Notes: generated by a model not told the origin, from the sequence alone. A stretch of DNA of 64,000 nucleotides from Pseudomonas sp. Au-Pse12 (GCF_021341665.1 NZ_JAJTTH010000004.1:62001-126000), one strand, 5' to 3'. Positions 1 to 9,056 are shown, numbered from the stretch's first letter. Made by a program: numbers and translations.

Positions 1-404
1 TTGAGCACGGCGCGCATGGCACCGCAGTCCGAATGCCCGCAAACGATGATGTGATGCACCCCCAGGGCCAGCACCGCGTACTCGATCGCCGTGGAAACAC
101 CCCCGTTCATCTGCCCGTAGGGCGGCACCACGTTGCCCACGTTGCGGGTCACGAACAGGTCGCCCGGGGAGCTCTGGGTGATCAGTTCGGGAACGATGCG
201 CGAATCGGCACAGGCAATGAACATCGCCCGTGGCCGCTGGGCCGTGGCGAGTTTCTTGAACAACTCTTCCTGCTGCGGGAAGACTTCATGATGAAAATGC
301 AAAAAGCCGTCAACGATATGCTGCAACGCTGCATCGGCGGTTTCGGCAACCTCGGTGGGTGCGGGAGCCGACGCAGCCAACGGCTGTTTATCCTTGTCAC
401 TCAT
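1..404 (-). CDS. beta-class carbonic anhydrase (3' end outside window)
   Basis: Interconverts CO2 and bicarbonate in the cytoplasm with an active-site zinc. Reading leftwards from an ATG at 404, the first 134 residues are visible and the frame is still open at the window edge. The zinc-site motifs of beta-carbonic anhydrases are present: CADSR (C65, D67, R69) and HSDCGAM (H124, C127). A Pro/Ala-rich N-terminal stretch of about 25 residues precedes the fold. The next gene on the same strand starts more than 100 bp upstream, so this gene probably has its own promoter. Family assignment is secure; the exact subclass and the C-terminus cannot be judged. Confidence 0.93.
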   Translation of the reverse strand, partial: MSDKDKQPLAASAPAPTEVAETADAALQHIVDGFLHFHHEVFPQQEELFKKLATAQRPRAMFIACADSRIVPELITQSSPGDLFVTRNVGNVVPPYGQMNGGVSTAIEYAVLALGVHHIIVCGHSDCGAMRAVL

Positions 405-520
405 GATTCAGCCTCTCTGTCGGATTTGGTGAATTTTCCAGAATTATCCGGCACGACGCCAGCAATCGATTAAAAAATAGCCGAGCCGCCGGCTGTGACC
501 AAACGATAGGCCAACGCCGC

Positions 521-1579
521 TCACAGCAACGACATCTGCCCACCCGGCGGACAGAAGGCCGAGCAGTCGAGATCAAACCCTTCGCGGCGATTGAGCCCCA
601 AGCGCTTGAGAGCCTTGGCAAAGCGCTGGGCCAGCAGGTCGGCGAACGGCCCCTCGCCGCGCATGCGGGCGCCGAAACGGCTGTCGTAAAGCTCACCGCC
701 GCGGCTCTGACGGATCAGGCTGAGCACGTGGGCAGCCCGTTGCGGGTAATGCGCCGCCAGCCACTCCTCGAACAGCGGCGCCACTTCCAGGGGCAGGCGC
801 AGCATCATGTAGGCGGCGCTCTGCGCCCCGGCGGCGTGGGCTTCGCCGAGCAGGCTTTCCAGCTCGCTGTCGTTGATCATCGGGATCATCGGCGAGCACA
901 GCACCCCGACCGGAATGCCTGCTTCACGCATCACCCGGATCGCCCGCAATCGCGCCTTGGGCGCCGCCGCCCGGGGTTCGAGAATACGCTTCAACTCATC
1001 GTCCAGGGTGGTCAGGCTGATCATCACCGCCACCAGTCGCTGCCGGGCCAGTTCGGCCAGCAGGTCCAGGTCGCGCAGGATCAACGAGCCCTTGGTGACG
1101 ATGGTCACCGGGTGCCGATAGCGCAGCAGCACCTCCAGGGTGCGCCGGGTCAGTTGCTGTTCGCGCTCGATGGGCTGGTAAGGGTCGGTATTGGACCCCA
1201 GGTTGATCGGCGCACAGCGATAACCGGGCTTGGACAACTGCTGCTCCAGCAGGGCGGCGGCGTTGCTCTTGGCGATCAGCTTGGTTTCAAAGTCGAGCCC
1301 CGGCGACATGTCCCAGTAAGCGTGGCTGGGCCGCGCGTAGCAGTAGATGCAGCCATGCTCGCAGCCGCGATAGGGGTTGATCGAGCGGTCGAAGGGCAGG
1401 TCCGGCGAACTGTTGCGGGTAATGATGGATTTCGCCGTTTCAAAACGCACCTCGGTGCCCTGGGTCAGCGGCACCTCCTGGTACCAGCCGTCGTCCTCGG
1501 CCACCGAACGATTGGGCGCGAAACGGTTGTGCGGATTGCTCGCGGTGCCACGGCCACGGGGCGGCAAGGGGCTGTACAT
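521..1579 (-). CDS. PA0069-type radical SAM protein (SplB-like)
   Basis: A radical S-adenosylmethionine enzyme with the iron-sulfur signature CEHGCIYC (cysteines near residues 73, 77, 80) in the SplB/spore-photoproduct-lyase-like group typified by PA0069. Substrate unknown; the SplB relationship and the SOS-type promoter suggest a role linked to DNA damage, but that is inference. A GTG at 1588 lies in frame, but GGAG sits directly against it and 8 bases before the ATG at 1579, so the ATG is chosen (352 residues). A perfect LexA-type palindrome lies 15 bases upstream of this ATG. I recall the P. aeruginosa orthologue being listed among LexA-regulated genes. Confidence 0.88.
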   Translation of the reverse strand: MYSPLPPRGRGTASNPHNRFAPNRSVAEDDGWYQEVPLTQGTEVRFETAKSIITRNSSPDLPFDRSINPYRGCEHGCIYCYARPSHAYWDMSPGLDFETKLIAKSNAAALLEQQLSKPGYRCAPINLGSNTDPYQPIEREQQLTRRTLEVLLRYRHPVTIVTKGSLILRDLDLLAELARQRLVAVMISLTTLDDELKRILEPRAAAPKARLRAIRVMREAGIPVGVLCSPMIPMINDSELESLLGEAHAAGAQSAAYMMLRLPLEVAPLFEEWLAAHYPQRAAHVLSLIRQSRGGELYDSRFGARMRGEGPFADLLAQRFAKALKRLGLNRREGFDLDCSAFCPPGGQMSLL

Positions 1580-1590
1580 AGAAGGCACTC

Positions 1591-1616
1591 CATTACTGTA
1601 TGCACATACAGTAATG
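1591..1616 (-). promoter_or_regulatory. LexA (SOS) operator upstream of the radical SAM gene
   Basis: Positions 1594-1613 read TACTG-N10-CAGTA, the full LexA consensus CTG-N10-CAG with flanking TA. The symmetry extends to two perfect 12-base arms (1591-1602 and 1605-1616) around a 2-base centre. It lies just upstream of the leftward radical SAM start, where a repressor would block transcription. No gene starts immediately rightwards, so the leftward gene is the likely target. Confidence 0.85.
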
Positions 1617-1744
1617 GAGCCGAATTTATCTGACCAGCACCGCCGGACCGAAACCCCGGCCTGACAGGAGCGGGCTAGCCTGTGAGTTCGACCTCGGCCC
1701 CCAGGACATCGCCCAGCGTTCGTTCAAGACTGAACCGCGCAATT

Positions 1745-1773
1745 GGCCGGCGCCCCGCCCGGGAGCGCCGGCC
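1745..1773 (-). terminator. Inverted repeat after the cytochrome c gene
   Basis: A perfect 9-base GC-only stem (1745-1753 with 1765-1773) lies 7 bases beyond the stop of the leftward cytochrome c gene. There is no T-run after it, so it may stabilise the mRNA end or be a weak terminator. Confidence 0.4.
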
Positions 1774-1779
1774 ACGCCG

Positions 1780-3084
1780 TCATTTGCTGATCACCTGCCC
1801 CAGGTCGTCATTGGACGTGCTCTGCAGGTCATTGCCCCGCAGTCCGGCCACGTCCGACGCGTTGACCGGCGAAGCCTGGTTGCCCCAGCTGCTGCGGATG
1901 AAGTTGACCACGTCGGCCACCTCCTGGTCCGACAGGCGCCAGGCAAACGCCGGCATGGTGAAGGTCGACGGCGCGCTGTGGGTGGCCGGCAAGGTGCCGC
2001 CCTTGAGCACGATATGGATCAGCGAGGTGGCGTCCGCCGACTGCAGCACCGGGTTGCCCGCCAGCGCCGGGAACACCCGGGTGTAGCCATGGCCGTCGGT
2101 GCGGTGGCAGGCCGCGCAGTTGTCGATGTACACCGCCGCGCCCGGCTTGCTGTCGTCACCGTTCCACAGGGCTTGGGCCAGCTGCTTGTCGTAGGCATGC
2201 GGCTGGTCCTTGGGGTCATTGGCCGGAAGCGACTTGAGGTAGCGGGCAATCGCCGTCAGGTCGGCCTCGCTCATGTACTGCATGCTGTGCACCACCACGT
2301 CGCTCATGCCGCCGAACACCGCGCTGCGATCGCTGCGGCCGGTCTTGAGGAACTGCACCAGCTGCTCTTCGCTCCAGCTACCCAGGCCGTCCTTGTGATC
2401 GCCGCGCAGGCTCTTGGCGATCCAGCCTTCCAGCGGCGCGCTGCCGGACAGGAAAGCACTGCCGTCGCTGGCGCTCAGGGCCTTCTCCTGCATGGTCAGG
2501 GCCCGTGGCGTATGGCAGGCGCCGCAGTGGCCCAAGCCTTCCACCAGGTAGGCTCCGCGACTGATCACCGGGTCACTGCCCGCCGCCAGTGCCGGGGTTT
2601 CCACACTGGGGGCGAACATCCAGCGCCAGATCGACAGCGGCCAGCGCATGCTCAGGGGCCAGGGAATGTCGCTGCCCTGGTTGTCCCTGGCCACCGGCGC
2701 CACGCCCTTCATGAAGTAGGCGTAGAGCGCCTGCATGTCGGCGTCGCTGACCCGGGCATAGGACGGGAAGGGCATGGCCGGGTACAGGGTACTGCCGCCC
2801 TTGGCCACGCCATGGCGCACGGCCTGGTCGAAGTCCTCGAAGCTGTAGTCGCCGATACCGGTCTTGTCCGGGGTGATGTTGGTGGAATAGATCACGCCGA
2901 TGGGGGTTTCCATCGGCAGCCCGCCGGCGAACGGCTTGCCGTCCTTGGCTGTGTGGCAGGCCACGCAGTCTCCGGCGCGGGCCAGGTATTCGCCCTGTTG
3001 CACCAGGGCCTGCTGATCCACCTCGGCGGCGTTGACAAGGCTGCTGCCCAGCAGCGCCAGGCTGGCGATAACGAGTGCTTTCAT
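1780..3084 (-). CDS. gluconate 2-dehydrogenase cytochrome c subunit (three haems)
   Basis: Periplasmic, membrane-bound electron-transfer subunit that passes electrons from the flavoprotein to the respiratory chain. It has a signal peptide (cleavage after ...NAA) and three c-type haem motifs, CVACH (about residue 40), CGACH (about 187) and CAACH (about 323). Length of about 434 residues is usual for the triheme subunit of gluconate, sorbitol or alcohol dehydrogenases. Two ATGs are in frame; AAGGAG is 8 bases before the one at 3084 but only 2 before the one at 3090. Third gene of the operon. Gluconate is inferred from the flavoprotein type; another aldonate or polyol is possible. Confidence 0.88.
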   Translation of the reverse strand: MKALVIASLALLGSSLVNAAEVDQQALVQQGEYLARAGDCVACHTAKDGKPFAGGLPMETPIGVIYSTNITPDKTGIGDYSFEDFDQAVRHGVAKGGSTLYPAMPFPSYARVSDADMQALYAYFMKGVAPVARDNQGSDIPWPLSMRWPLSIWRWMFAPSVETPALAAGSDPVISRGAYLVEGLGHCGACHTPRALTMQEKALSASDGSAFLSGSAPLEGWIAKSLRGDHKDGLGSWSEEQLVQFLKTGRSDRSAVFGGMSDVVVHSMQYMSEADLTAIARYLKSLPANDPKDQPHAYDKQLAQALWNGDDSKPGAAVYIDNCAACHRTDGHGYTRVFPALAGNPVLQSADATSLIHIVLKGGTLPATHSAPSTFTMPAFAWRLSDQEVADVVNFIRSSWGNQASPVNASDVAGLRGNDLQSTSNDDLGQVISK

Positions 3085-3096
3085 GGTCATCGCTCC

Positions 3097-4881
3097 TTAT
3101 GCCTGCACCAGCGGGCCGGGGTTCTTCAGGTACTGCTCGCGGATCGCCCGGGCCGACCAGTAGGTCAGTGCCGCCACCAGGCCGGTGGGGTTGTAGCCCA
3201 GGCCCTGGGGGAAGGCCGAAGCCCCGGGAACGAAGACGTTGTGCACGTCCCAGCTCTGCAAGTAGCGGTTCAGGGCGCTGGTCTTGGGATCGGTGCCCAT
3301 GATCGCGCCGCCGTTCAAGTGGGTGGTCTGGTAGGACGCGGTGTTGAAGTGTTCGCCAACCTTCTTGCCCAGCAAGGCAATGGCCTTGGGGTTCATCGCC
3401 TGGGCGATCTTGCCCATTTTCTCGACCATGAAGCGGTTCATCTTGATGTCGTTTTCCTGCCAGTCGAAGGTCATCCGCAGCAGGGGCAACCCGTAGGCAT
3501 CGCGGTACACCGGGTCCAGATCCAGGTAGTTGCCACGGTAGGACTGATGCGCGCCATGGGCGTCCATCGACACCTGGTGGGTGTAGTAGTCGGCGGTGGC
3601 TTTTTTCCAGGCACTGCCCCAGGCCGGGGTGCCCGGCGGGTTCGAGGTGCCGGCGATCGGCCGGCTGCCGGCCTGGTTGACCCACATCGGCGAGCCGCCG
3701 ACGAAGCCGTGCGGGCCGTGGTCGAAGTTGTCGGCGTTGAAGTCGTCCACCGCCACGCCGTTGCCGCCGGCGCCGATGAAGTTGTTGGTGTGCACGTCCT
3801 TGTCGAAGTAGGCCTTGATGGTGGCCATGTTCTGGTAGGCGAAGTTCCTGCCCACCACGCCTTCACCGCTGATCGGGTCGTAGGGTTTGCCGATGCCCGA
3901 CAGCAGCATCAGCCGCACGTTGTGCAACTGGAAGGCACCGAGGATCACCAGGTCCGCCGGCTGCTCGATCTCGCGCCCCTGGCCATCGACATAGGTGACG
4001 CCGGTGGCGCGGGTCCTGCTGCTGTCGAGATTGACCTTGAGCACGTGAGCATTGGGCCGCAACTCGAAATTCGGCAGCGGCTTGAGGGCCGGCAGAATGT
4101 TCACGTTGGGCGAGGCCTTGGAGTACATGTAGCAGACGTAGCCACTGCAGAAACCGCAGAAGTTGCACGGCCCCATCTGCGCGCCGTAGGGGTTGGTGTA
4201 AGGCCCCGAGGTATTGGCCGACGGCAGGTTGTAAGGCTTGTAGCCCACCTCATTGGCAGCTTTCTGGAACAGCTGTGCGGAATAGGTGTTCTTCTGCGAC
4301 TCCAGCGGGAAGTGGTCCGAGCGATCCGGCGCATACGGGTTGCCACCCTTGCCGTCGCCTACCAGCTGGCCCTTCACGGTCCAGGCCTGGCCCGAGGTGC
4401 CGAAGACCTTTTCCGCGTAGTCGAAGAACGGCTCCAGCTCTTCATAGCTGACGCCGAAGTCCTGGATGGTCATGTCCTTGGGGATGAAGCTCTTGCCGTA
4501 GCGTTCTTCGTAATGGCTGCGCATGCGCAACTCGATGGGGTCGACCCGAAAATGCACCCCGGACCAGTGCAGGCCGGCGCCGCCCACGCCATTGCCCGGC
4601 AGGAAAGCCCCCAGTTGCCGGTTGGGCAGGGCCACGTCATTGACGCTGTGGCGGATGGTCACGGTTTCCTTGGAAATGTCCTGGAAGAGTTTCTTGCGCA
4701 CGCTGTAGGTGAGTTCGTCGATCACCTGGGGATAGTTGCCGTCCGGGTAGGTGTCCTGCATCGGCCCGCGCTCCAGCGCCAGCACATTGAGCCCGGCCTC
4801 GGTCAGTTCCTTGGCCATGATCGCGCCGGTCCAGCCAAAACCGACGATCACCGCGTCGACCTTCTTCATTACCGTTGCCAT
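3097..4881 (-). CDS. gluconate 2-dehydrogenase flavoprotein (GMC oxidoreductase)
   Basis: Catalytic subunit of the periplasmic gluconate dehydrogenase, oxidising D-gluconate to 2-ketogluconate with FAD. The N-terminus carries the dinucleotide-binding GFGWTG motif and a following ERG; the C-terminal GMC signature NPTGLVAALTYW is present. Start at the ATG at 4881 (594 residues), overlapping the end of the upstream gene, which suggests coupled translation. A Cys-rich patch, CNFCGFCSGYVC, resembles the 3Fe-4S ligand region described for FAD-dependent glucose and fructose dehydrogenases. There is no signal peptide of its own, so co-export with the Tat-signal subunit encoded just upstream is likely. 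Confident on family; substrate from context. Confidence 0.9.
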   Translation of the reverse strand: MATVMKKVDAVIVGFGWTGAIMAKELTEAGLNVLALERGPMQDTYPDGNYPQVIDELTYSVRKKLFQDISKETVTIRHSVNDVALPNRQLGAFLPGNGVGGAGLHWSGVHFRVDPIELRMRSHYEERYGKSFIPKDMTIQDFGVSYEELEPFFDYAEKVFGTSGQAWTVKGQLVGDGKGGNPYAPDRSDHFPLESQKNTYSAQLFQKAANEVGYKPYNLPSANTSGPYTNPYGAQMGPCNFCGFCSGYVCYMYSKASPNVNILPALKPLPNFELRPNAHVLKVNLDSSRTRATGVTYVDGQGREIEQPADLVILGAFQLHNVRLMLLSGIGKPYDPISGEGVVGRNFAYQNMATIKAYFDKDVHTNNFIGAGGNGVAVDDFNADNFDHGPHGFVGGSPMWVNQAGSRPIAGTSNPPGTPAWGSAWKKATADYYTHQVSMDAHGAHQSYRGNYLDLDPVYRDAYGLPLLRMTFDWQENDIKMNRFMVEKMGKIAQAMNPKAIALLGKKVGEHFNTASYQTTHLNGGAIMGTDPKTSALNRYLQSWDVHNVFVPGASAFPQGLGYNPTGLVAALTYWSARAIREQYLKNPGPLVQA

Positions 4882-4883
4882 GC

Positions 4884-5636
4884 TCAAGCCCTCTCGCCGC
4901 GAATCGAAACTGCCGGGAAGGGGTATTGCTCGTTGCGTTCCACCCAATCCATGAAATCGGCGCGCGCGCCGGGGAAACCGATCAGGGTCCAGCCGACCAG
5001 GCCTTTATTGCCGCCGTGGATCGGGTCGCTGAAGAAGCCTTCCTTGCTGTTCTGCAACAGCAGATTGAAGAAAAGCTTGGCCGGGACCGCCTCGAACTGC
5101 GGGGTTCCGGCCTCCAGCTGCTTGAGCAAAGCGTCTCGGGTAGCGCTGTCTTGCGCGGCAAAAACTTGACCCTTGAGGTCTTTGCACCATGCATCCACGG
5201 CGGCAATGCCCAGGCGATAGATGTCCTTGGGCACCAGCTTGCTCTGCCAGCCCATCTCCGGCGCGGCATCGGCCTTGAACGGGCCTTGCATGTACCACAG
5301 GGCTCCCGCGGCGTAGGGGGTGTTCATCTGCCGGTCGATGTACTCCGGCACGCCGGCCTCCAAGGCGCCCGGGCCCATTTCATCGGCCGGGATCAGGCGC
5401 TCCACCGCGGCCTTGATAAAGGCCCATTCTTCAGCAGTGAAGTAGCTCGGCTCGTAGCCCTGGGCGCGGCCGGGCTGCTTGCCCGATGCAGCGGGTGTGG
5501 CGGCGACGGCCGTTTCAGGCGCGGCCGCCAGCAGGGAACCACCCAGGCCAGTGCTGGCGACGGTGACCACGGGGATCAAGGTCAGGGATTTACGCAAAAA
5601 CTCACGCCGCGGGTTGTCTCGATCTTGATCAGACAT
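4884..5636 (-). CDS. gluconate 2-dehydrogenase subunit 3 (gamma), Tat-exported
   Basis: Small subunit of the membrane gluconate dehydrogenase. The N-terminus has a twin-arginine signal (RREFLRKSL at about residues 10-18, then a hydrophobic run and Ala-rich cleavage region), followed by the gluconate_2-dh3 type domain (about residues 65-235). Its Tat signal probably carries the folded flavoprotein across the membrane as a heterodimer, known for this family. First gene of the three-gene leftward operon; the flavoprotein start codon lies across its stop. 250 residues is normal length. Confidence 0.9.
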   Translation of the reverse strand: MSDQDRDNPRREFLRKSLTLIPVVTVASTGLGGSLLAAAPETAVAATPAASGKQPGRAQGYEPSYFTAEEWAFIKAAVERLIPADEMGPGALEAGVPEYIDRQMNTPYAAGALWYMQGPFKADAAPEMGWQSKLVPKDIYRLGIAAVDAWCKDLKGQVFAAQDSATRDALLKQLEAGTPQFEAVPAKLFFNLLLQNSKEGFFSDPIHGGNKGLVGWTLIGFPGARADFMDWVERNEQYPFPAVSIRGERA

Positions 5637-5928
5637 GGGTGCACCTCATCAGGCATTGATGGATTGGTCAGCCGCGTCATGGCGCGGCTTTATGTTGGGG
5701 CAACGCAAAAGGCCGGGAGACCCCGGTTTTATGAACACATCAGCAAACTTTAGTTACAAATGGTAGCAGGCTAAGCATCAAGATGAATCGTTTCAGGCGG
5801 AAAAAAGATCAGTAAACACTGGGAATGACGGATCAGCTTCACGATTCTTTGACAGTGGGCTCACAGGGCTTTGACCCCTCCAGACCGATACTGCCCGGCA
5901 TTGAATCCCCTCATCGGTGATCCCACGC

Positions 5929-6597
5929 ATGTCGAGCATTCGTTTCATCCCAGCCCTTTGCCTGTCGTTGCTGGCGCTGCTGGCGCTGCTGGCCGGGCCA
6001 CAGGTACACGCCGCCGAGGCCCCCTCCAGCCGCCCTGAGCAATGGGCACAATCGGTGGAGACGCAATACAACCTGTATCAGATGTCCCCCACGCTGTACC
6101 GCAGCGCCCTGCCGGACAAAGGCGCCGTGCCGCTGCTGCAGCAGCTCAAGGTGGCCACGGTGATCAACTTCCTGCCGGAATCCGACGCCAGCTGGCTGTC
6201 CGCCCCGGACATCAACCAGGTGCAGCTGCCTTATCGCACCAACCATGTCGATGACGCCGATGTGCTCAAGGCCCTGCGCGCCATCCAGAGCGCCGAAGCC
6301 CAGGGCCCGGTGCTGATGCACTGCAAACACGGTTCGGACCGTACCGGCCTGATGGCCGCCATGTATCGGGTGGTGGTCCAGGGCTGGAGCAAAGAAGACG
6401 CGCTGAACGAAATGACCCAGGGCGGGTTCGGTGACAGTTCCCACTTCAAGGACGGCATTCGCTACATGATGCAGGCCGATGTCGACAAACTGCGTACGGC
6501 CCTGGCCAATGGCGATTGCAGCACCAGCGTGTTCGCCACCTGTTCGGTGAAGAGCTGGTTCGAGACGGTAGGTGTCAGCAAGCCACTGAGCCACTGA
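5929..6597 (+). CDS. exported dual-specificity/tyrosine-type phosphatase
   Basis: A 222-residue protein with a clear signal peptide (Leu/Ala-rich run, cleavage near VHAAEA, residue 29) and the cysteine-phosphatase signature HCKHGSDRTG (C132, R138; HCX5R). It therefore probably dephosphorylates phosphotyrosine, a phosphoinositide-like or another phosphate ester in the periplasm or outside the cell. Two cysteines in the tail (GDCSTSVFATC) may form a disulfide. ATG at 5929 is preferred over a GTG 12 bases upstream because it begins a standard signal peptide. Monocistronic, followed by a strong terminator. Substrate unknown. Confidence 0.82.
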   Translation: MSSIRFIPALCLSLLALLALLAGPQVHAAEAPSSRPEQWAQSVETQYNLYQMSPTLYRSALPDKGAVPLLQQLKVATVINFLPESDASWLSAPDINQVQLPYRTNHVDDADVLKALRAIQSAEAQGPVLMHCKHGSDRTGLMAAMYRVVVQGWSKEDALNEMTQGGFGDSSHFKDGIRYMMQADVDKLRTALANGDCSTSVFATCSVKSWFETVGVSKPLSH

Positions 6598-6671
6598 ACA
6601 CCGCACCTTCTGTAGGCGCGGGCTTGCTCGCGAGTACACGCGGGGCGAAAGAAGGAAGGGTGGCGAATCGA

Positions 6672-6711
6672 TTCGCCGGCAAGCCGGCTCCTGCGAGGGA
6701 GCCGGCTTTTT
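6672..6711 (+). terminator. Rho-independent terminator built on a REP sequence
   Basis: An 11-base perfect stem (6681-6691 with 6698-6708), 6-base loop, and a T-run through 6711, in the correct direction for the phosphatase gene. The left half is part of a REP unit (6672-6694, beginning TTCGCCGGCAAGCCGGCTCC), so a REP repeat seems to serve as terminator. Confidence 0.75.
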
Positions 6712-6720
6712 ACTGCGTGG

Positions 6721-6999
6721 TCAGTCGGTTTTTTTCTTCAACTTGGGGTTGGGGAAGAACTGCACCGATTGCACCTTGGTGTCCGCCACCTTGGGTGCCG
6801 CGCTGTTGACCCGGGTCCCGAGTTCCTTGGGCACCGACAGGCCCTGTTCGTTGAGGGTGTCGGAGTAGCCACAGGCCACGCATTCGCGATGCGGCACATC
6901 GTCCTCGCTCCACATCATCAGCTTGTCTTGCTCACTACACGCCGGGCACACCGCCCCGGCGATAAAGCGTTTCTTGGTCTTCACGGGTGCTTCACTCAT
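6721..6999 (-). CDS. yheV: YheV-family zinc-ribbon protein
   Basis: A 92-residue protein with two CxxC knuckles (CPAC near residue 18 and CVACG near residue 40), as in the YheV zinc-ribbon family, and a Lys-rich tail. Its ATG overlaps the stop codon of the upstream oligopeptidase gene (ATGA), so the two are co-translated; this prlC-yheV pairing is conserved in gammaproteobacteria. The biochemical role is unknown; nucleic-acid or protein binding is a guess from the fold. Confidence 0.88.
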   Translation of the reverse strand: MSEAPVKTKKRFIAGAVCPACSEQDKLMMWSEDDVPHRECVACGYSDTLNEQGLSVPKELGTRVNSAAPKVADTKVQSVQFFPNPKLKKKTD

Positions 7000-9056
7000 G
7001 CTGCTGCGTCCTCGCTGAGGCCGCTGTGGCGCAAGAGTGCGTCAATCGACGGCGCCCGTCCGCGGAAATCGACGAACAGCACCATCGGCTCCTGGGAACC
7101 GCCACGGGCCAGGATCGCCTCGCGGAAAGCACGCCCGGTGGCCGGGTTGAGCACGCCGTCTTCCTCGAACTTGGAGAAGGCATCGGCCGACAGCACTTCC
7201 GCCCACTTGTAGCTGTAGTAACCCGCGGCATAACCACCGGCGAAGATGTGCGCAAAGCTGTTGGGGAAGCGGTTGTAGGCCGGCGGACGCATCACCGAGA
7301 CTTCATCGCGCACGGTTTCCAGCACCTGCAGCACGCTGCGGCCGTCGCCGTGGGTGGCGTGCAGCTCGAAGTCGAACAGCGAGAACTCCAGTTGGCGCAC
7401 CATCATCAGCCCGGACTGGAAGTTCTTCGCCGCCAGCATCTTCTGCAGCAAGTCCTGGGGCAGCGGCTCGCCGCTTTCGTAGTGACCGGAAATCAGCGCC
7501 AGGCCTTCCGGCTCCCAGCACCAGTTCTCCATGAATTGGCTCGGCAGCTCCACGGCGTCCCAAGCCACGCCGTTGATCCCGGACACACCGGCATGCTCGA
7601 CCCGGGTCAGCAGGTGGTGCAGGCCATGGCCGAACTCGTGGAACAGGGTGGTGACTTCGTCGTGGGTCAACAGGGCAGGCTTGCCGCTGTCGGCCGGGGT
7701 GAAGTTGCACACCAGGTTGGCCACCGGGCTTTGCAGCACGCCGCCCAGGGTGCGGCGACGATCACGGGCGCCATCCATCCAGGCGCCGCTACGCTTGTTG
7801 GCGCGGGCATAGAGGTCGAAGAAGAAGCGGCCGACGTGCTGGCCGTTTTCCTTGATCTCGAACAGGCGCACGTCCGGGTGCCAACTGTCGAAACCCTTCT
7901 GCTCGGCAATCTCGATGCCGTACAGGCGCTGGACAATGGCGAACAGCCCGCTCAGCACCTTGTCGATGGGGAAATAGGCGCGCAGGGCTTCCTGGGACAC
8001 GCTGTAACGCTGCTCGCGCAGCTTCTCGCCATAGAAACCGCTGTCCCAGCTTTGTAGGTCAGGGCAGCCCTGTTCTGCGGCGTAGGCCTTGAGCTGTTCC
8101 AGGTCCCGGGCGGCAAACGGTTTGCTGCGCTTGGCCAGGTCGCGCAGGAAGCTCAGCACCTGATCGCTGGACTCGGCCATCTTGGTGGCCAGGCTCAGTT
8201 CGGAGAAGCTGGCAAACCCCAGGAGCTTGGCCAGTTCCTGACGCAGGCCGAGGATTTCTTCCATCACCGGACCGTTGTCGTGCTGACCGGCGTTAGGGCC
8301 CTGGTCCGACGCGCGGGTGCAGTAGGCGGCATAGACTTCCTCGCGCAGGGCTCGGTCCTGGGCGTAGGTCATCACCGCGTAGTAGCTGGGGAACTCCAGG
8401 GTGATCAGCCAGCCTTCCAGGTCCTTGGCCTGGGCGGCGGCGGCCATTTGCGCCTTGGCCGAATCGGTCAGGCCGGCCAGGGCCGCTTCCTCGGTAATGT
8501 GCTTGGTCCAGGCCTGGGTGGCGTCCAGCAACTGGTTGGAGAAACGGCTGCCCAGCTCGGACAGCTTCATCTGGATTTCGCCATAGCGCTGCTGCTGGTC
8601 CGCCGGCAGGTCGATGCCGGACAGGCGGAAATCCCGCAGGGTGTGTTCGAGAATGGTCTTTTGCGCCACATCGAAACCTGCGGCCTCGGGGCTGTTCGCC
8701 AGCGCCTCATAGGCCTTGAAGAGCTCGCGGTTCTGCCCCTGCTCGGTCCAGTACTCGGACAGCATGGGCAGGCAAGCCTCGTAAGCGCCGCGCAGCTCGG
8801 GGCTGTTGCACACGGCGTTCAGGTGGCTCACCGGGCTCCAGGCGCGTCCCAGACGGGCACCCAGCTCGTCCAGTGCCAGCACCAGGCCCTGCCAGGTCGG
8901 CGTGCCCTGTTGCTGCTCAAGCAGTTGCGCGATTGCGACGCGGTTGTCGGCCAGCAGGGTCTCGATGGCAGGCTGGACATGCTCGGGACGGATGGCGGAA
9001 TAGGGCGGCAGGTCGAAGTCCTGCAGGAGGGGATTGCTGGAGCTCAAGGCATTCAC
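6996..9056 (-). CDS. prlC: oligopeptidase A
   Basis: Cytoplasmic M3-family zinc metallopeptidase that degrades oligopeptides, including cleaved signal peptides. The zinc motif HEFGH is present near residue 470, inside the usual FHEFGHGLHH context. The conserved N-terminus (ALSSSNPLLQ...) begins at a GTG at 9056, giving 686 residues, close to the 680-residue enteric enzyme; a longer in-frame reading to 9116 lacks conservation. Translationally coupled to yheV downstream. Function is secure from length, motif and neighbour. Confidence 0.95.
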   Translation of the reverse strand: MNALSSSNPLLQDFDLPPYSAIRPEHVQPAIETLLADNRVAIAQLLEQQQGTPTWQGLVLALDELGARLGRAWSPVSHLNAVCNSPELRGAYEACLPMLSEYWTEQGQNRELFKAYEALANSPEAAGFDVAQKTILEHTLRDFRLSGIDLPADQQQRYGEIQMKLSELGSRFSNQLLDATQAWTKHITEEAALAGLTDSAKAQMAAAAQAKDLEGWLITLEFPSYYAVMTYAQDRALREEVYAAYCTRASDQGPNAGQHDNGPVMEEILGLRQELAKLLGFASFSELSLATKMAESSDQVLSFLRDLAKRSKPFAARDLEQLKAYAAEQGCPDLQSWDSGFYGEKLREQRYSVSQEALRAYFPIDKVLSGLFAIVQRLYGIEIAEQKGFDSWHPDVRLFEIKENGQHVGRFFFDLYARANKRSGAWMDGARDRRRTLGGVLQSPVANLVCNFTPADSGKPALLTHDEVTTLFHEFGHGLHHLLTRVEHAGVSGINGVAWDAVELPSQFMENWCWEPEGLALISGHYESGEPLPQDLLQKMLAAKNFQSGLMMVRQLEFSLFDFELHATHGDGRSVLQVLETVRDEVSVMRPPAYNRFPNSFAHIFAGGYAAGYYSYKWAEVLSADAFSKFEEDGVLNPATGRAFREAILARGGSQEPMVLFVDFRGRAPSIDALLRHSGLSEDAAA

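Noticed and set aside
1978..5169. A 1063-codon open frame on the + strand
   Set aside because: It is antisense to the gluconate dehydrogenase genes, which have clear haem, Tat and FAD motifs. Long antisense frames are common in GC-rich DNA, and the product shows only His/Gly/Val-rich low complexity.
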